Below are positions 25,420 through 38,244 of a stretch of 64,000 nt of DNA, one piece after another. The number at the start of each line of letters is the position of its first letter. Within the stretch, counting starts at the first letter, position 1. This DNA is from Nomia melanderi. Lineage: Eukaryota > Arthropoda > Insecta > Hymenoptera > Halictidae. Location of the stretch: positions 1,426,001 to 1,490,000 of the forward strand of contig NC_135008.1 of NCBI RefSeq assembly GCF_051020985.1. The letters run 5' to 3'. The notes under the pieces are model-generated. The model ran no database searches. It had not been told where the DNA came from and worked only from the letters and a program-made list of their open reading frames with translations. Position numbers and translations under genes: made by a program.

Positions 25420-27040
25420 TTAACTTGTTTGATTGGTGTCGGAATTTTGTTGTCTTCTATATAATGCAATGTTGTCATCCGTATAATCCATTATACGACG
25501 CTGACATTGTTTTACATACTGCTGTTGTTTATGATATATTTTGAATGCGCCTTTTATTGTTATGAATGCTATACCACCCTGTAAAATTTCATGCAAGAAT
25601 ATTATTAACTATCAAGCAATTTACTAATAGTAAATCTGTATTTAACACGTACGAGTAACGTCCTTTGAAAATTGGAGTGTATGCTTTCAAAGAATATTTT
25701 GCCACATATGCTGGCAATGCTGGGTAGTAAAAGTGCACCACAAAGAATACGCGTCGCTGATACTGGATCGCTCATAGGTGGTATGTCTTCAAATTGAGCT
25801 CTATCATCACTAGAATAACTAAAGTAACAGGTATACATTAATTTAAAGTATTCAATATCTATTTAAAATATTCATAGTTATATCTGCACATACCTATTGG
25901 GTAGTAAATATCTCAGAATAGGAACCTTACATGCATGTCGTCTGAAAAGGCTAAGAGCTTGGTCTTCCCATCTTAGCATTTTACCCAATACCAATAATAT
26001 TGGAATTGTTGGCAAACCAACTAATAACACTAAAGGATCAGCTTGTTCCATCATAGCTAATCCATCTTTATATCCAACTACTTGCATTACAGTTACTGCT
26101 CCATACGTTACGGCCGTCCAGTATATAGATGCTACAACTATACTGGCTGCTATGTATGGACAAATTCGGAAAATTACACCATCAATGTTATCCAACACAA
26201 CTACTAACGGTCCTGAAATGTTATGATACATTTATTATAAATACCACTTAAATTAATGACGAATAAAACAAAATTGAATAATAACAAACCCATATTTGGA
26301 TATACAATAATGTACTCTGTGTTACACTGTGGACATGCTACATTAGCGCCCGCATGTCCTTTCTGTTTTTCATCAACCCATCTTTGTATACAACCCTGAT
26401 GAACCCATTTTGTTGTACCACGACAATGACATGGTTTTACCCATGAAGCAGTTGCATCATCTTCATCCGTTGCAAAGCATACCCAACAATATCTCCTGCT
26501 ATATTGAATAAAAATTACTTATGCAATATAGGTATATTTAAATCTTTTTTCTTCAATGTTACATTTTACATTGATATAAAGTACTATACGTACTCATCAT
26601 CTGAATTTGCTGCTGGTGCACTGACTTCTGGATGATTTGGCGAAGATGCTCCATCAGTTACATCACTTGCTGACTGTGTGCCATCTGTAAGTTCTCTTAA
26701 TGGCTCTTCAGTAGGTACAACCTCCTCAGCTTGAGCATTGGGTACTTCTATTAATAATAAACAGTCATTAGTGACTTTATTAAACCCAAATTTTTATTTA
26801 ATTGTATATACTCCTATTCTATTAAAACTATTAATAAATATATAAATAATAATTTTTACCATTACTCAATGCATTGGCTTGTCTCTCCGACCTTATATTA
26901 GAAAGATGTCTTATTAGAGTTACTTCTATGTTTGGAAGACCATTAGGCTCATTTATACGAAAATACCCTATGCTTATTACTCTCTCAGGCGGATCAAGCC
27001 CACGTGATTGATAAATGCGAAACAAATCGTTGTCTGACAT
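25420..27040 (-). CDS. MARCHF5: MARCH5-type mitochondrial RING-CH ubiquitin ligase with N-terminal extension
   Basis: Six exons: 27040-26860, 26747-26594, 26498-26290, 26212-25894, 25818-25653 and 25578-25420, giving 395 residues; all intron phases agree and all donors are GT. The RING-CH finger (C4HC3) is complete: Cys116, Cys119, Cys135, Cys137, His145, Cys148, Cys167 and Cys170, with KWVHQGCIQRWVDEKQ between. It is followed by the hydrophobic, multi-spanning part containing SIYWTAVTYGAVTVMQVVG, ADPLVLLVGLPTIPILLVLG and VSATRILCGALLLPS, which are hallmarks of MARCH5/MITOL. The family sits in the outer mitochondrial membrane and ubiquitylates fission factors and other surface proteins. Residues 1-111 precede the finger, whereas human MARCH5 (278 residues) has only about a dozen there. 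The extension is acidic and Ser/Thr-rich in its second half (EEVVPTEEPLRELTDG). Confidence 0.93.
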
Positions 27041-29117
27041 TGTGTTTAAGAGTTTTTCAATACTTTGTTATCATTTTACACCTGTAAATGGAACATATGT
27101 TAAGACACTTGTTGTCTAATATTTTTTAAAACACCATGAATTAACAATATGTTTGATAGTACGTTAAAAGAAACCAATAAAATATTCAGAATACACATAT
27201 ATATCTATACAGTAACACAGTACTTTTACATATATGTATATACATATGTTATGATATCAGGTACTTGCATTAAATTGCAAGAATATTTCTTGATACTATG
27301 CACATACACTATATGGTTTTGCAGTATGTTAAAACATGTTTAATTTAAAGGTCATTTACCTTTTTGCATATTTTTATTCACCAGTAAATACATTGTTATT
27401 TTTATCACAAAATGGTGAAATTAAATTTAGAGGTTGATAGAGAAGGTACATTTAAACAAAATTACTGTAGCGTTAAACAATTGATTTTGCCACATCAAAG
27501 CACGATACGGGAATATTAAATACAGGATCACTTTTTTAACCAGCAATACGTTGTTAAAAAATTGCTTACCGACTGGTTAAACGCATGTCATTATAAACTA
27601 CATTATAACGTATCGAAACGATTTGTTTATGACGAAGAAATTCTTCGATTGAGTATGTATTATTCTGTGTATAACTCAAAAATAAAATTAATAATACCGT
27701 AGGCCACTGACAATAAAAATATGTATCGAAATTAAAAAAAAACATTAATTTATACCTGAAGTAACATTCACATGTAATTCACTGTTGCACATTTACGACG
27801 AAATGACGAAATCATTGACATCATTGCAAAATAACAACGAGGAGTGACTGCATAACAATATAAAAAACTTGCATATATAGAAGGTTTTATTGATTTTTTA
27901 CAATTCTGAAAAAATTGTTGTTTTTGAAATTCACCTTACAAATAGGTTCATCTCTTTTTTTTGTACTAATATTGGCAATGGTCAAAAGTTACGTGAATTG
28001 CTGTTCGTACTGCCAATATTTTAAAGCGAAAATTCGCTTTTGAAATAGATTGCCAAACTTCACATTGGTTTAAGCTCTTTTAATATGTATTATATAATTT
28101 TTACCGTGTATGAAAATAAGCATAACAGAATAATTTAATTCACTTTAGCTTTTCTGATAGTTAGTAACTCATGACTATATTATTTTTCTGCGTTACTTTA
28201 AAATTGGGTACTTCTAATTTGTAAAATTTAAATATCTTATTTTCTCTGTGATGATCTAATTTCATGCTATGTATTTTTAAAATTCCTTATCTCAAAAGCA
28301 TATTAGGACAAATTTTTGTTAGTCACCACTGATTTCTTGTTACCTTATTTTGTATATCATACAATGTTTTCGAAACAATTTAATATGAATATAAAATATA
28401 ATTACTAAAATTAGTGACTATTTAAATATAAATGAATATTGTATTAATCACGGTACTATGTTTAATTTAATAAAAATAATCAATTTCACAAAGTTTTTTA
28501 AATTATAGACATTAAAGTTACGAAATAGTCAAGAAAAAAATATTTAATTACTGTAATTTGATATGTTAATGTAAAAATATAAATGTTAAGGTATATTATT
28601 TAGAAATTATTGTAAAATGATTATCTACTAAATTCATTAATCAAATCTGACATGTGTGAAGGTAGCTGTAACCCAACACCTGCACTGACAGTGGCATATC
28701 ATATTCACTTAGCATTTACTGATTTATGGGAACTGTAATTGTTTGCACTAAATTTTTAATAAATAGATTGGCATATATGTAATACTACATATTAAAGGAA
28801 AATATTAATCAAAAATCAATGAATAAATACATGAAATGACTTACGAATAATTCTGTGGAGTATAGAACAATAAGCTATGGAAAATAATATAGGATGACAG
28901 TTCAAACATAGTGAGATATTTACATATGCAATTAACGGCTGGATATAATTATTCCAGAGTATAAATGAGAGGTATAAAGGGAACAGAGTTAAGAATTGGA
29001 GTTTCATTTCTGCATTGACATTAGTAAATATGTGGCTGATTTTAAAAGCAGTACCAAGCATTTTGTAATTATAAAAGTGTATTTACTCCCGTTTTCACTT
29101 CTTTTCACAATCTAAAT
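27041..29117. other. Divergent intergenic region between MARCH5 and TMEM68
   Basis: Promoters and untranslated first exons of both genes should lie here. The sequence is AT-rich. A minus-strand open frame at 28816-29061 (81 codons, hydrophobic) was considered but has no recognisable family. No repeat ends or RNA genes were recognised. Confidence 0.45.
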
Positions 29118-30598
29118 ATGTTTTCTATGGTATTCGACTTAAGAAAAACTTTAGAGGATATTATAGGTAAAAATGTTATTTTACATATATTACTGAGAGA
29201 CACATTGTTTTATAAATGTATACAGAACACAACACAAACATTAGAACTATTAGCAATAATATTATAGAGTGTGACATGCATGTTTAGATAATTCAATTCT
29301 ATTAATGTTATTCATACATTTCATTTATCTATACATTTTACATTTTGTTATCACATTTCGTATTAATAATTAATGTATGAAATATTTCTAGTTGAATATA
29401 TTGATCTGGATTTTACACTTTGGTTATCATGGCTTTTGATGCCACTTCTGATAACATTTTTACTACCACTTGTGATTGTTGTATTACTATACCTGACAGC
29501 ATTGATCTTGTATGTATATAAGTTACATAGGTATGTATTTATTAATTCAAATGTGTTTAACGAATTAAAGGTTTAAACGTCTGCTTATGGTGTTTTATTT
29601 TAATAGAGGCACACTAAGAAATGCGTATGGAACTGATTGGAGAAATGCAGCTCGCAATGTGGTAGCTGCAGTTTGGGATGCTCATGGCTGGATATGGTAT
29701 GGTATGTTATAAATTTAATGTTACTATTTAATGTTGCTATTCATGTATGTATTTATATATTCTAATATTTAAATTGTTTTTTAGGGTATGAAGTTGTTGG
29801 ATTGGAGAATATACCAAAAGATGAACCAGTACTTTTTGTATATTACCATGGAGCAATCCCAATAGACCTTTATTATTTTATATCAAAAGTTTTACTTTTA
29901 AATTCAAAATTAATTCATACAGTAGCAGATAGATTTCTCTTTAAATGTCCTGGATGGTCCATAATTTCTGATGTACTAAAAGTCATTCCTGGTACTATAC
30001 AAACATGTTCTAACATTTTAAAAGAAGGAAACATGCTTGCTATCTCACCAGGAGGTGTCTATGAAGCTCAGTTTGGAGACTCTTATTATGAATTGATGTG
30101 GAAGAAACGAGTAGGTTTTGCAAAAGTTGCACTAGACGCCAAAGTGGTATGGTATTTTATTTTATATTTCTTGTGTTTACTTGCACTGTGCTGAATCACT
30201 AACATTTTTGTAACAGTGCATTATACCTTTATTTACAAAAAATGTTAGAGAAGCATTTAGAACCATAAGTTTGGGTAGGAGAATGTGGTTGAGAATATAC
30301 GCTGCAACAAGATTTCCTTTTGTACCTATTTACGGAGGATTTCCGGTTAAATTAACAACATATGTTGGCAAACCAATCCCGTATGACGCCAGTCTTACAC
30401 CAGAGGAGTTACAGTTGAAGGTAATGAAAAAATGCAAACTCATTTGCAACTGATAGTTAATATGATGCAATAATGTATCATTATTTTCAGGTTGCTGATG
30501 CACTTAATGATTTAATAAAAGAACATCAGAGAATACCTGGAAATATATCACTGGCTTTGTTGGAAAGAATACGCGATGTAGATAAAAAGAAATCATAG
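29118..30598 (+). CDS. TMEM68: TMEM68-type membrane acyltransferase
   Basis: Six exons: 29118-29166, 29392-29530, 29607-29701, 29785-30146, 30217-30420 and 30491-30598, encoding 318 residues (human TMEM68 324). Intron phases are 1, 2, 1, 0, 0 and all are GT-AG. A long hydrophobic region at about residues 25-60 spans the membrane. The PlsC-type acyltransferase motif is YYHGAIPIDLYYF, with His116 and Asp122 as the expected catalytic pair, and ISPGGVYEA forms the second acyltransferase motif. Later blocks PIYGGFPVKL and HQRIPGNISLALLERI match the family closely. TMEM68 proteins act in the endoplasmic reticulum in glycerolipid synthesis, including DGAT-independent triacylglycerol formation. The very short first coding exon (16 codons) is chosen because its ATG and GTAAAA donor keep the frame. 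Confidence 0.94.
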
Positions 30599-31574
30599 AT
30601 TCTTATTTACTTCAGTATTATCTCTCTAAGTTATACCATATGACGCGGAAATGCATTTAAAAATTGTTATACCATTTTTAAGGTTCCAAACTTTATATTT
30701 TTTAACTACGGTGCTAGCTAATCATTTTATATTAATTATCGATAACGTTCTGTTTTCATTTTAAGTTACGTTTGTATAGGCTACATGGTATTAACTTACA
30801 CCGGTGAAATTGCGTAATACTTATTTTTAAAGTATAAGAATTTATTTATCTATTTAACTGTTAAATAGGTGTTTTACAAATTCTGCTTTAACTCATGATA
30901 CAAAGTACTGGATTAATGTACTCGAATTTAGATCAATTTTGAACATATTGTAAGTAATATATACATATACATATATATTTATAATTTATAACTATATGAT
31001 CCACGGGACCTTTTATAGAAATTTATTTATTTATTTCAAAAATGTTTTCTGTTGTTTACTTATGTGGTGAAGTTGTGATCTGTCTACAATTCCATACAAT
31101 GTCGCATATTGTACTTAACTTAATTATACTTTTTATTAATTTTATACGATAAAACGATAATAAAACGTATAAAAATAAGTTTTGTAAACGTTCATTTAAT
31201 TCATTTGTTGAAACAAGTAAGGTAGTTTCCCGAGAACTGTTTAAAGGGAGCAAAATAGAGCGTGAACAGAGGAACGCATTTTAAATTTGCCACAATCGGA
31301 AATATTGACATTGATCGCAGTATGTTAACCGGAAGTAATGAGACAGCAGAGAACCTACCGGCGGCTTTTTCAGTTAAAATTTCTTTCCCGAGGGTATCTG
31401 TGGATACATTGTTATATTCAACGAACAGCATTGGACTGGCATCGTTTTTTTACAGCCACAAGGACCACGTTTATGTGAATTCTACTTACCGGTACAAACC
31501 GCCCGGCTTTTCGTAACTAAATTTACTCGCCTCTTCACAGAGGAACTAATTTCAGTGGCAGAAAATACGTAATC
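30599..31574. other. Intergenic region between TMEM68 and FKBP12
   Basis: Contains the TMEM68 3' UTR and the FKBP12 promoter and 5' UTR. A plus-strand open frame at 31262-31516 and a minus-strand frame opposite it have no family resemblance and are treated as chance. Composition becomes less AT-rich from about 31230, consistent with a housekeeping promoter. Confidence 0.45.
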
Positions 31575-32740
31575 ATGGGCGTGGATGTAGAAGTTCTTTC
31601 TCCTGGGGACGGTAATTATTCTGTATTCGATATTCTACGTTTCTTCACTTTTCTTGTACGATTTTCATAGCATTTTGTTTTTCTTATACTTTCATTCATT
31701 TACCTCCTATTTTATTTCGATGAGATCTTTTTAAATCGCGGCTTGGTTAAAATATGCCGCAGTCACATCGACGCGGATTTATTTACAACCTGAAATTCTA
31801 TGAAAAGCATGTCTCGTCTACAGTCTCTTCCAAATAAGGTGATTTCGAGCGTTTGTTAATATGCTCGACGACTGTATAAAATTTTAGTATTTAATACTTT
31901 TCATTTATAGTGTAAAATTTCTCAGAGCAATGTTTCATATGTACAGGCCAGACATATCCGAAAAAGGGACAGACTGTAGTTGTTCACTACACAGGTAGGT
32001 AAACGTGTTTATCAACTTCTTTATATTGCGTTATACGTTAAAAATAAACAGTAAAACTAATCAATATCTTTTTTTAATGTTCTGACGAATATTGAGAATG
32101 AAAATAAAATATTGAACTTCTCGTATAATATAGTTGTACAATTGCTTGTAAACAGGCAAGTCATGATTATAAGTGAAAATATAAAAAGTTATATAAATGT
32201 ATATGTTATTTAACAGTAGAATTATGTATCATTGTTGCAAACCCATTACAAAAATGTGTAATCATATATTTGTTGCACGTTCAATAGGTACCCTTGACAA
32301 TGGAAAAAAATTTGACTCTAGCAGGGACCGTGGGGTGCCGTTCAAGTTTAAAATAGGTAAAGGAGAAGTTATTAAAGGGTGGGACCAAGGAGTTGCTCAA
32401 ATGTGTGTTGGAGAGCGTGCTAGGTTAACTTGCTCACCAGACTTTGCCTATGGTAGCCGAGGACATCCTGGAGTATATCCTTTAATATAAAGTAAATCTT
32501 TATAGTATTATTGGTACTGGTAATTTTTTTTAGATAGAAATAGCAACAAATTGACTGGTAATTTATTAGTAAATTTATATTCGTATTAATGTTTTCTGGT
32601 ATTTGTCTCAGTATCATGGAAGACTTTTTGATTTATTTAATACGAAATATATTCTGTTATATTACCCTTGACAAAGGCACACTATTCCACCAAATGCTGT
32701 TCTTATCTTCGATGTGGAGTTACTGAAGGTGGAACCTTGA
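31575..32740 (+). CDS. Fkbp12: FKBP12, peptidyl-prolyl cis-trans isomerase (FK506-binding)
   Basis: Four exons, 31575-31611, 31947-31994, 32288-32474 and 32683-32740, encode 109 residues, one more than human FKBP12. The active-site residues of the family are all present: Tyr27 (HYTG), Phe37 and Asp38 (KKFDSS), Val56-Ile57 (GEVIKGW), Trp60 and Tyr83 (FAYG), with the conserved GHPGVIPPNA loop near the end. It catalyses Xaa-Pro isomerisation, binds FK506 and rapamycin, and in animals modulates ryanodine receptors and TGF-beta type I receptors in the cytosol. The last intron is not GT-AG: the frame is only restored by an AT-AC intron with U12 signals (see separate entry). Reading on from exon 3 would give a false end after a few residues. 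Confidence 0.96.
32475..32682 (+). other. U12-type AT-AC intron in FKBP12
   Basis: The intron starts ATATCCTTTAA, an exact match to the U12 donor consensus. It ends in AC, with the branch motif CCCTTGAC at 32665-32672; the presumed branch A (32671) lies 11 bases before the intron end, inside the narrow U12 spacing. Joining GT (end of exon 3) with T (start of exon 4) makes the expected Val in GHPG-V-IPPNA. No GT-AG alternative gives the conserved sequence. Confidence 0.9.
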
Positions 32741-33894
32741 AGAGTTTATCAGGGTATACCAAATTGACTACACACATCAGAACCACTGATAATTAAACGC
32801 TTCAAATTGCATTACCTTAAGTAGTCATTGTACGAGTGGTATGTCTCACATACTAACCTTAATTCGATTGCTCATAAGAATGGAAAAAGTTTAAAACATT
32901 AATTCTATGTTCCACTATTGCACGATTATATAAGCTATAAATTACAATTATACACAAATGCCCAACAACCAGTTGATATGGAATGTATGAATACCTCTTG
33001 TATTCTTTTATATCTGGATAAAATTATCCTCAACTATATTACTCTGTTCGATGCTAACATAATAGCATTCTTATTATGAGTAATTGAATTAAATAAATCT
33101 TGAAACATTTGATATATATAATCTGACATCTGTGTTCATTCCAATAACTTAGTACTTGGTAAACAATCACCTGGATATTTTGTACAAAATCTTGCAATAA
33201 TGCAAAGAAGAATAATTGTACTGATATTGTAATAGATGGACCTTTACACGCAAAAATTCAATAAATTGTCTTGTTTTGATTTGTGAATATGTTTATTAGT
33301 CCATAGTTAACATTTATCCTTCAAAAAGATCCAAATGGTTTTGCGCAAGCTTAATTCGTTTAAAATACAATTTATATGAGTATGTAACACTTTTGTGATA
33401 ATGGTATGTTTTTATATACACACTCCCATTTCCTGTAATTTTGATGAAGCTGTATATAACTTACACAAGCAGTGTGCAACGATAAGCAAACTTTCCGATG
33501 AAACGATGTTTCAGTGTGTCGGTATTCATCTTATCAGTAATGTCAGAAATGCAGAAATATATCAGTAATATTATTTCACGCAAGTCACGTAAATAGAAAT
33601 ATGGTGCGAGTTACGCATCATTAATTATTTCATGTCGCAATTACATTCTCCCATTCGTTTGAAGTACTATTACAAATTATAATATAAAAATAATTGTTAA
33701 CTCTTTCATAAATTAAAAATAAATATATACATTTATATTTTAATTGTGTGGATAATTTAAAGTTACTAAAATGTTCTATCCGTAAAAAATAAGAATCCTT
33801 TTATGTTCCTTCAATGTAAATATATAAATAACTTAATAAAATTATTATTAACGCGTAACAATTAGAATAATATATGACTTAATGCATTGCTGAT
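32741..33894. other. Convergent intergenic region between FKBP12 and EFR3
   Basis: Holds the 3' UTRs of two genes that face each other. AT-rich, with a likely FKBP12 poly(A) signal at 33092-33097. No coding exon or transposon end was recognised. Confidence 0.5.
33092..33097 (+). promoter_or_regulatory. Candidate FKBP12 poly(A) signal
   Basis: AATAAA about 350 bases after the FKBP12 stop codon; a second AATAAA lies near 33261. Choice between them cannot be made from sequence alone. Confidence 0.4.
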
Positions 33895-36800
33895 CTAATA
33901 AACAAATAATTCTGGGAAATGTATTTCATAAGCTGGTGCTTGATTTGGTTTGGTATCCGTCGGTGGCCCGCCAGGTTGAGACGTATTACGCGGATCAACA
34001 GATAATGTGTTGAATATTTCTGACAATTTACTTTGGAGAACGTCATGCTGTGAAATTATTCGACATGTCAGACGCAGTTTACATATTTTATAAATAAAGC
34101 ATTTCCTTATTATGCTAATCAAATGTATGCTTCCATACCTTTGGCTGTGTTTTCGATACCAAATCTTGAAATGGTGCATTTCTGAAGAAGTGTGACAACT
34201 GTATTCGTTTTTCTTCCTCCATGATGTGGTTATTATTATTCTCTGTCAGAATCCGCTTCATACTTTCGAAAGTTAACTCTTCACCTGGCAGTTTCTATAA
34301 GATACAAACATTAACGGAATCAATATAGAATTTAAAGTACGTTACAACTATAAATAAAAAGAACATACCTTTTGGACACCTGGAGATGAACCACCGCTGT
34401 CCAATTCTGTACCGCCGGAATTAATATCGGCCAACGAGTTCCGTCCAGCACTATCAACCCACGAATGTCTGAAAGTAATTAATTAATATGAATTTATAAT
34501 AATAAATTTGAACGCCATAAGAAAATAGCCGGGATATTTAAAATTATTTGTACTACCGATGTTGAAGAGACGTGCTGCTATAACCAGATCCTTGTTGCAG
34601 TTTTCCGCTATCGAGACCAGCTCCTTTTAAGCATTCGCTTAAAATAGTTTGATCAACTAACAAAGCCGGTGCTACTCTAGATGACAAACCGGCATCGTAT
34701 TGAGATTGTAAATCAGGCAAAAGATGTGGAGCTTCCTTTCGCCGTGCTTCTACAAGCTTAAAGTGTTAAAATAAAATCAAGTTATAATATATCAGCAAAA
34801 TATATAATATGTGTTAAGTAAATAGTAACTCACTTTGTTCGCATAATCCATGAGTGATGTAATATTACAAACATAGGATATGAGTACCAATAAGCTGATG
34901 ACAATGCTGTGCAAATTGAATTTGAGCGAAATACTGATTTGGCCACTCGTTAAAGCTAAATCTTGGAGACTCAATACCAGTCTTAACAGCTCTAATATCG
35001 TTTCTTCTGAAGCTAATTCTACAGCAAGTAATGCCAATGTTGTATATATAGATTCCACGTTCTCGACCATATTACTTGCCAATTCTAATGATTCATATAA
35101 TGCTAAATAAATTTCTGGACCATGTTTTCGAATGAAGATCACGTCTGGTCTAGATGCTTTCTCAATGGTAAGATCAAGGGGTGCAACATTTATCCTGTTT
35201 AATAAGTATACGATAATTGAATGTTCATAAATATTCACATAAAATTGAATTGTAAATAATAAGCATTTTTTAAGGTACGTTAAGAGTGACTTACGTAGGT
35301 TTTGCAAGTTTCGGGCTATTTAAATGTCTATCAATTAATGTATGAAGGATCTTTTGTACCAAAAGTCGCATTTCAGCATCTGCTGCGAGTGACATTCTTA
35401 ATAATGGTTCCAAGAAGCTAGGCGGGAATGTTGTATTTAAATGTATTGTTTGATATTTTGTGCCAACCTGGGAACAAATAAAATACACGTATTTAAACAT
35501 GAACACTTATTACTTGGATGTATTACATTATGTGTGGATTACTTTTAAAAGAGATTTTAAAAGAATACTCTGCAGTAACACGTCTCCTTTCCCAACTGAG
35601 ACTGCACGATCTGGTTGACTGTATGGAACTTTACTCATAATAAACATCATAATTTCTATCTTTTGATAATCTGGAAGGTGATTTGCGAATTCTCCCAAAC
35701 CGTTAATGAGAGCTTCCTGATACAACTGTTCATCACAGCTGGATGACTGATTTCTTGTTACACTAATTCGAAGATGAGTTAGCAAAGAATTTATTATTTC
35801 CAAAACAGATGGACCTTGAAAAGAATTTATGCGTTAAGAAACATTTCTCTAATAGGCTAGAATACGTTTTGAATAATATATTCCTTTTTCTTCTATGCAT
35901 TGATATTTACCAACGCTTTCACCAGCTGCAATTGAAATAATTTTGGATAAAGTATCTGCAATACTGGTTCGAATTTTCGGAGATGATTTAGAATGATCAT
36001 CAAGATGAATCATTAGGGCTTCTACAACTGTGTAAGAATATTGAGACTAAAACAAATATATTAATGTTTTTATACATTGCTGAACATTGTATTTTATTCA
36101 ATATATTTTTACTAACCTGAATGGAAAACATAATTATTCTGAATGTATGAATTGCAAAATAATTAGGAACCCATAATTGATGATTATCTAAATGTCTGTA
36201 AATAAGTTTTATTCCTTGAATATATACATAAGTAAGTTATTATCATGTTGAAAAGTAAATGACAATTTAAATTTTTGAAATAACCATCCACAAACCTTAA
36301 TACAGGCCTAATAACACATCTAATGTGGCCGAATGATGCCCGCCCTACGAGTTCTCGCATACATGTTTCTGCAAATTGTGGTGGGTCGGATCGTTCTTCT
36401 GTTGGATTATCGGGGGTTGCATCTTCTTTATTAGAATATCTATTAGAAAAGATAGATATAGAATTATAGCATAAGAATAAAATGACATTATATACAACTC
36501 ATGTTCTTTGAATATATTACCTGGAATTTTGCATATTATACAATAATGAAGGAACTATTTTATCCATATGAACAGGTTCCCAAATATTTTCTACCAAATC
36601 ATCAGAAAGTGTTTTCCTAACAACGCCCTGTATAAAAAATGTTTAATAATCAATGAATTTTAAAATACAACCTATGTACCTAAATAGCATAGAAAATCAT
36701 GCCTGTAAGCCTTGAATTCCGGCTAACTGTATTTGTTTCCTGATCGCAGGGTCATCATTATTGGAGTGGCACATTGCAGAGAACTTTGATACAAAGAAAT

Positions 36801-38244
36801 CGTAACGTGTGTGATAAGACGGCGTATCTTGTTCGATGTTGGCAAATCTGACAAACTGGAAGAAGCCAGCACTTTGTTCAACTGAATTCAAAGATGTCGA
36901 AAATATAATTACTTTACAAATCAACAAAAGATAACAATACTACAACACATCAAAATGCATTTAATTTTAATGATCATAAATCAATCTTTATCATAATAAA
37001 AATTATAAAAATAACAACAACAATAATAATAACAAAAATAATAATAATTATTATTATAACAGTACTTATTTGAACTTACAGATTGTGTAGCTAATATTTG
37101 TAATTGTGGATCAGTAGATTCCAACAGCTTCTGTACCATTTTTAAGAAGCTTTCAACAAATAAGTTTAAAGTTTGGGCATGACATGCTAGTAAAAGAATA
37201 TCCATTGCTTCCATAGCAATAACAACGAATCCATTTCTTCTCCTATTAGTAGATACAAACATATATTAATTGTATCGCTTAAATATGAAAGATACATATA
37301 TCTTGATGGTAAATATACAGTTTCAAGATTGTAATATACAATTATTGTTATGACTTGCCCATAACAGAAACAAACAACTCACATTAATCACATGAGTATG
37401 CATGTTTTGTAATTATTGGCTCAATAATGCATGATTATCTATCATTTGGATCATTGTCATACCTGTAAATGTCTCTGGAAGCCCTTTGAAACAAGTACTC
37501 TCCAATCCTATCTAGTTTTTCAGGACTACTTAATGAATAAAAGGTCAATTTTTCCATGTTGTTCTTGACTAGTCCATCCTAGTTATAGAAGAATATTATA
37601 TTATCTACTGTAGTGAACATTATTATAATTTAATATTTATAAATAGTAAATTTGAGAAAAATAAATATATATTACACCTATATAGGTAACACTCGAAGTT
37701 GACGGTCAACTTTACATTGCAAATTTACGATACAGCAATACTTATAAAGGCACATTAGTCACATAAATCACAAAGAAAAGTGTTTCTTTTCCAAATAACA
37801 AATGAATCAAAAAGATAGATATGTTATCATAAGTAGAGAAATAATTGTATTTACTAGTATGTGCTACAAATTTGCATAGAACTGTCAATTCTGTTGACAT
37901 TAGTCTACTGTATATAGGTGATGAATTACATAACAATAAAACAATGTATTTATATCTTTAATTATTGAAAATTGTGCAACTATCGAGGAGTAGGTAAATA
38001 ATAGTGAACTCTACCTGTGGATTCACTGGGAAAATATTGTCAACGAGTCTTTTGTATCGTGGACGTAAAGCAGAACAGCACCAGCAACAACCTAACAATA
38101 TTTGAAAAAATATATAATTGACAGAAGATACAATTCAATGAACTGTACGAAACAGTCAACGAACAACAGTGAAACGTAACCAAGAAGATTACGTCACGAA
38201 AGAATTATGAATTTTAATGCAAAATTACAATATTTACCAAACAT
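33895..38244 (-). CDS. EFR3: EFR3 homologue (rolling blackout / stambha A), PI4-kinase plasma-membrane scaffold
   Basis: Sixteen exons: 38244-38238, 38091-38015, 37578-37463, 37242-37080, 36855-36703, 36627-36521, 36439-36296, 36195-36117, 36046-35911, 35814-35543, 35467-35295, 35194-34834, 34756-34557, 34468-34369, 34294-34139 and 34047-33895, giving 798 residues (human EFR3A 821). Intron phases agree throughout. The protein starts MFGCCWCCSALRPRYKRLVD; its Cys cluster is the palmitoylated membrane anchor of the family, followed by VDNIFP and the helical-repeat core (MEAMDILLLACHAQTLNLFV, then ANIEQDTPSYHTRYDFFVSK). The C-terminus ends YEIHFPELFVY, as in vertebrate EFR3 (MKFPDLCVY). EFR3 recruits TTC7/FAM126 and PI4KA to the plasma membrane to make PI4P; the Drosophila gene is needed for synaptic transmission and phototransduction. 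Intron 5 has a GC donor. The first coding exon is only 7 bases. Confidence 0.95.
36981..37062. repeat. AAT/AAC-rich low-complexity tract in EFR3 intron 4
   Basis: Repeated AATAAT and AACAAC units just downstream of exon 4 of EFR3. Its minus-strand translation is a Tyr/Asn/Cys-rich false extension of exon 4. Confidence 0.6.

Noticed and set aside
28816..29061. 81-codon hydrophobic minus-strand open frame near the TMEM68 start
   Set aside because: No family resemblance and no convincing partner exons; AT-rich DNA commonly gives Ile/Leu/Phe-rich chance frames. Not excluded as a small membrane protein.
31262..31516. 84-codon plus-strand frame just upstream of FKBP12
   Set aside because: It lies in the FKBP12 promoter/5' UTR, has no recognisable domain and no splice connection.
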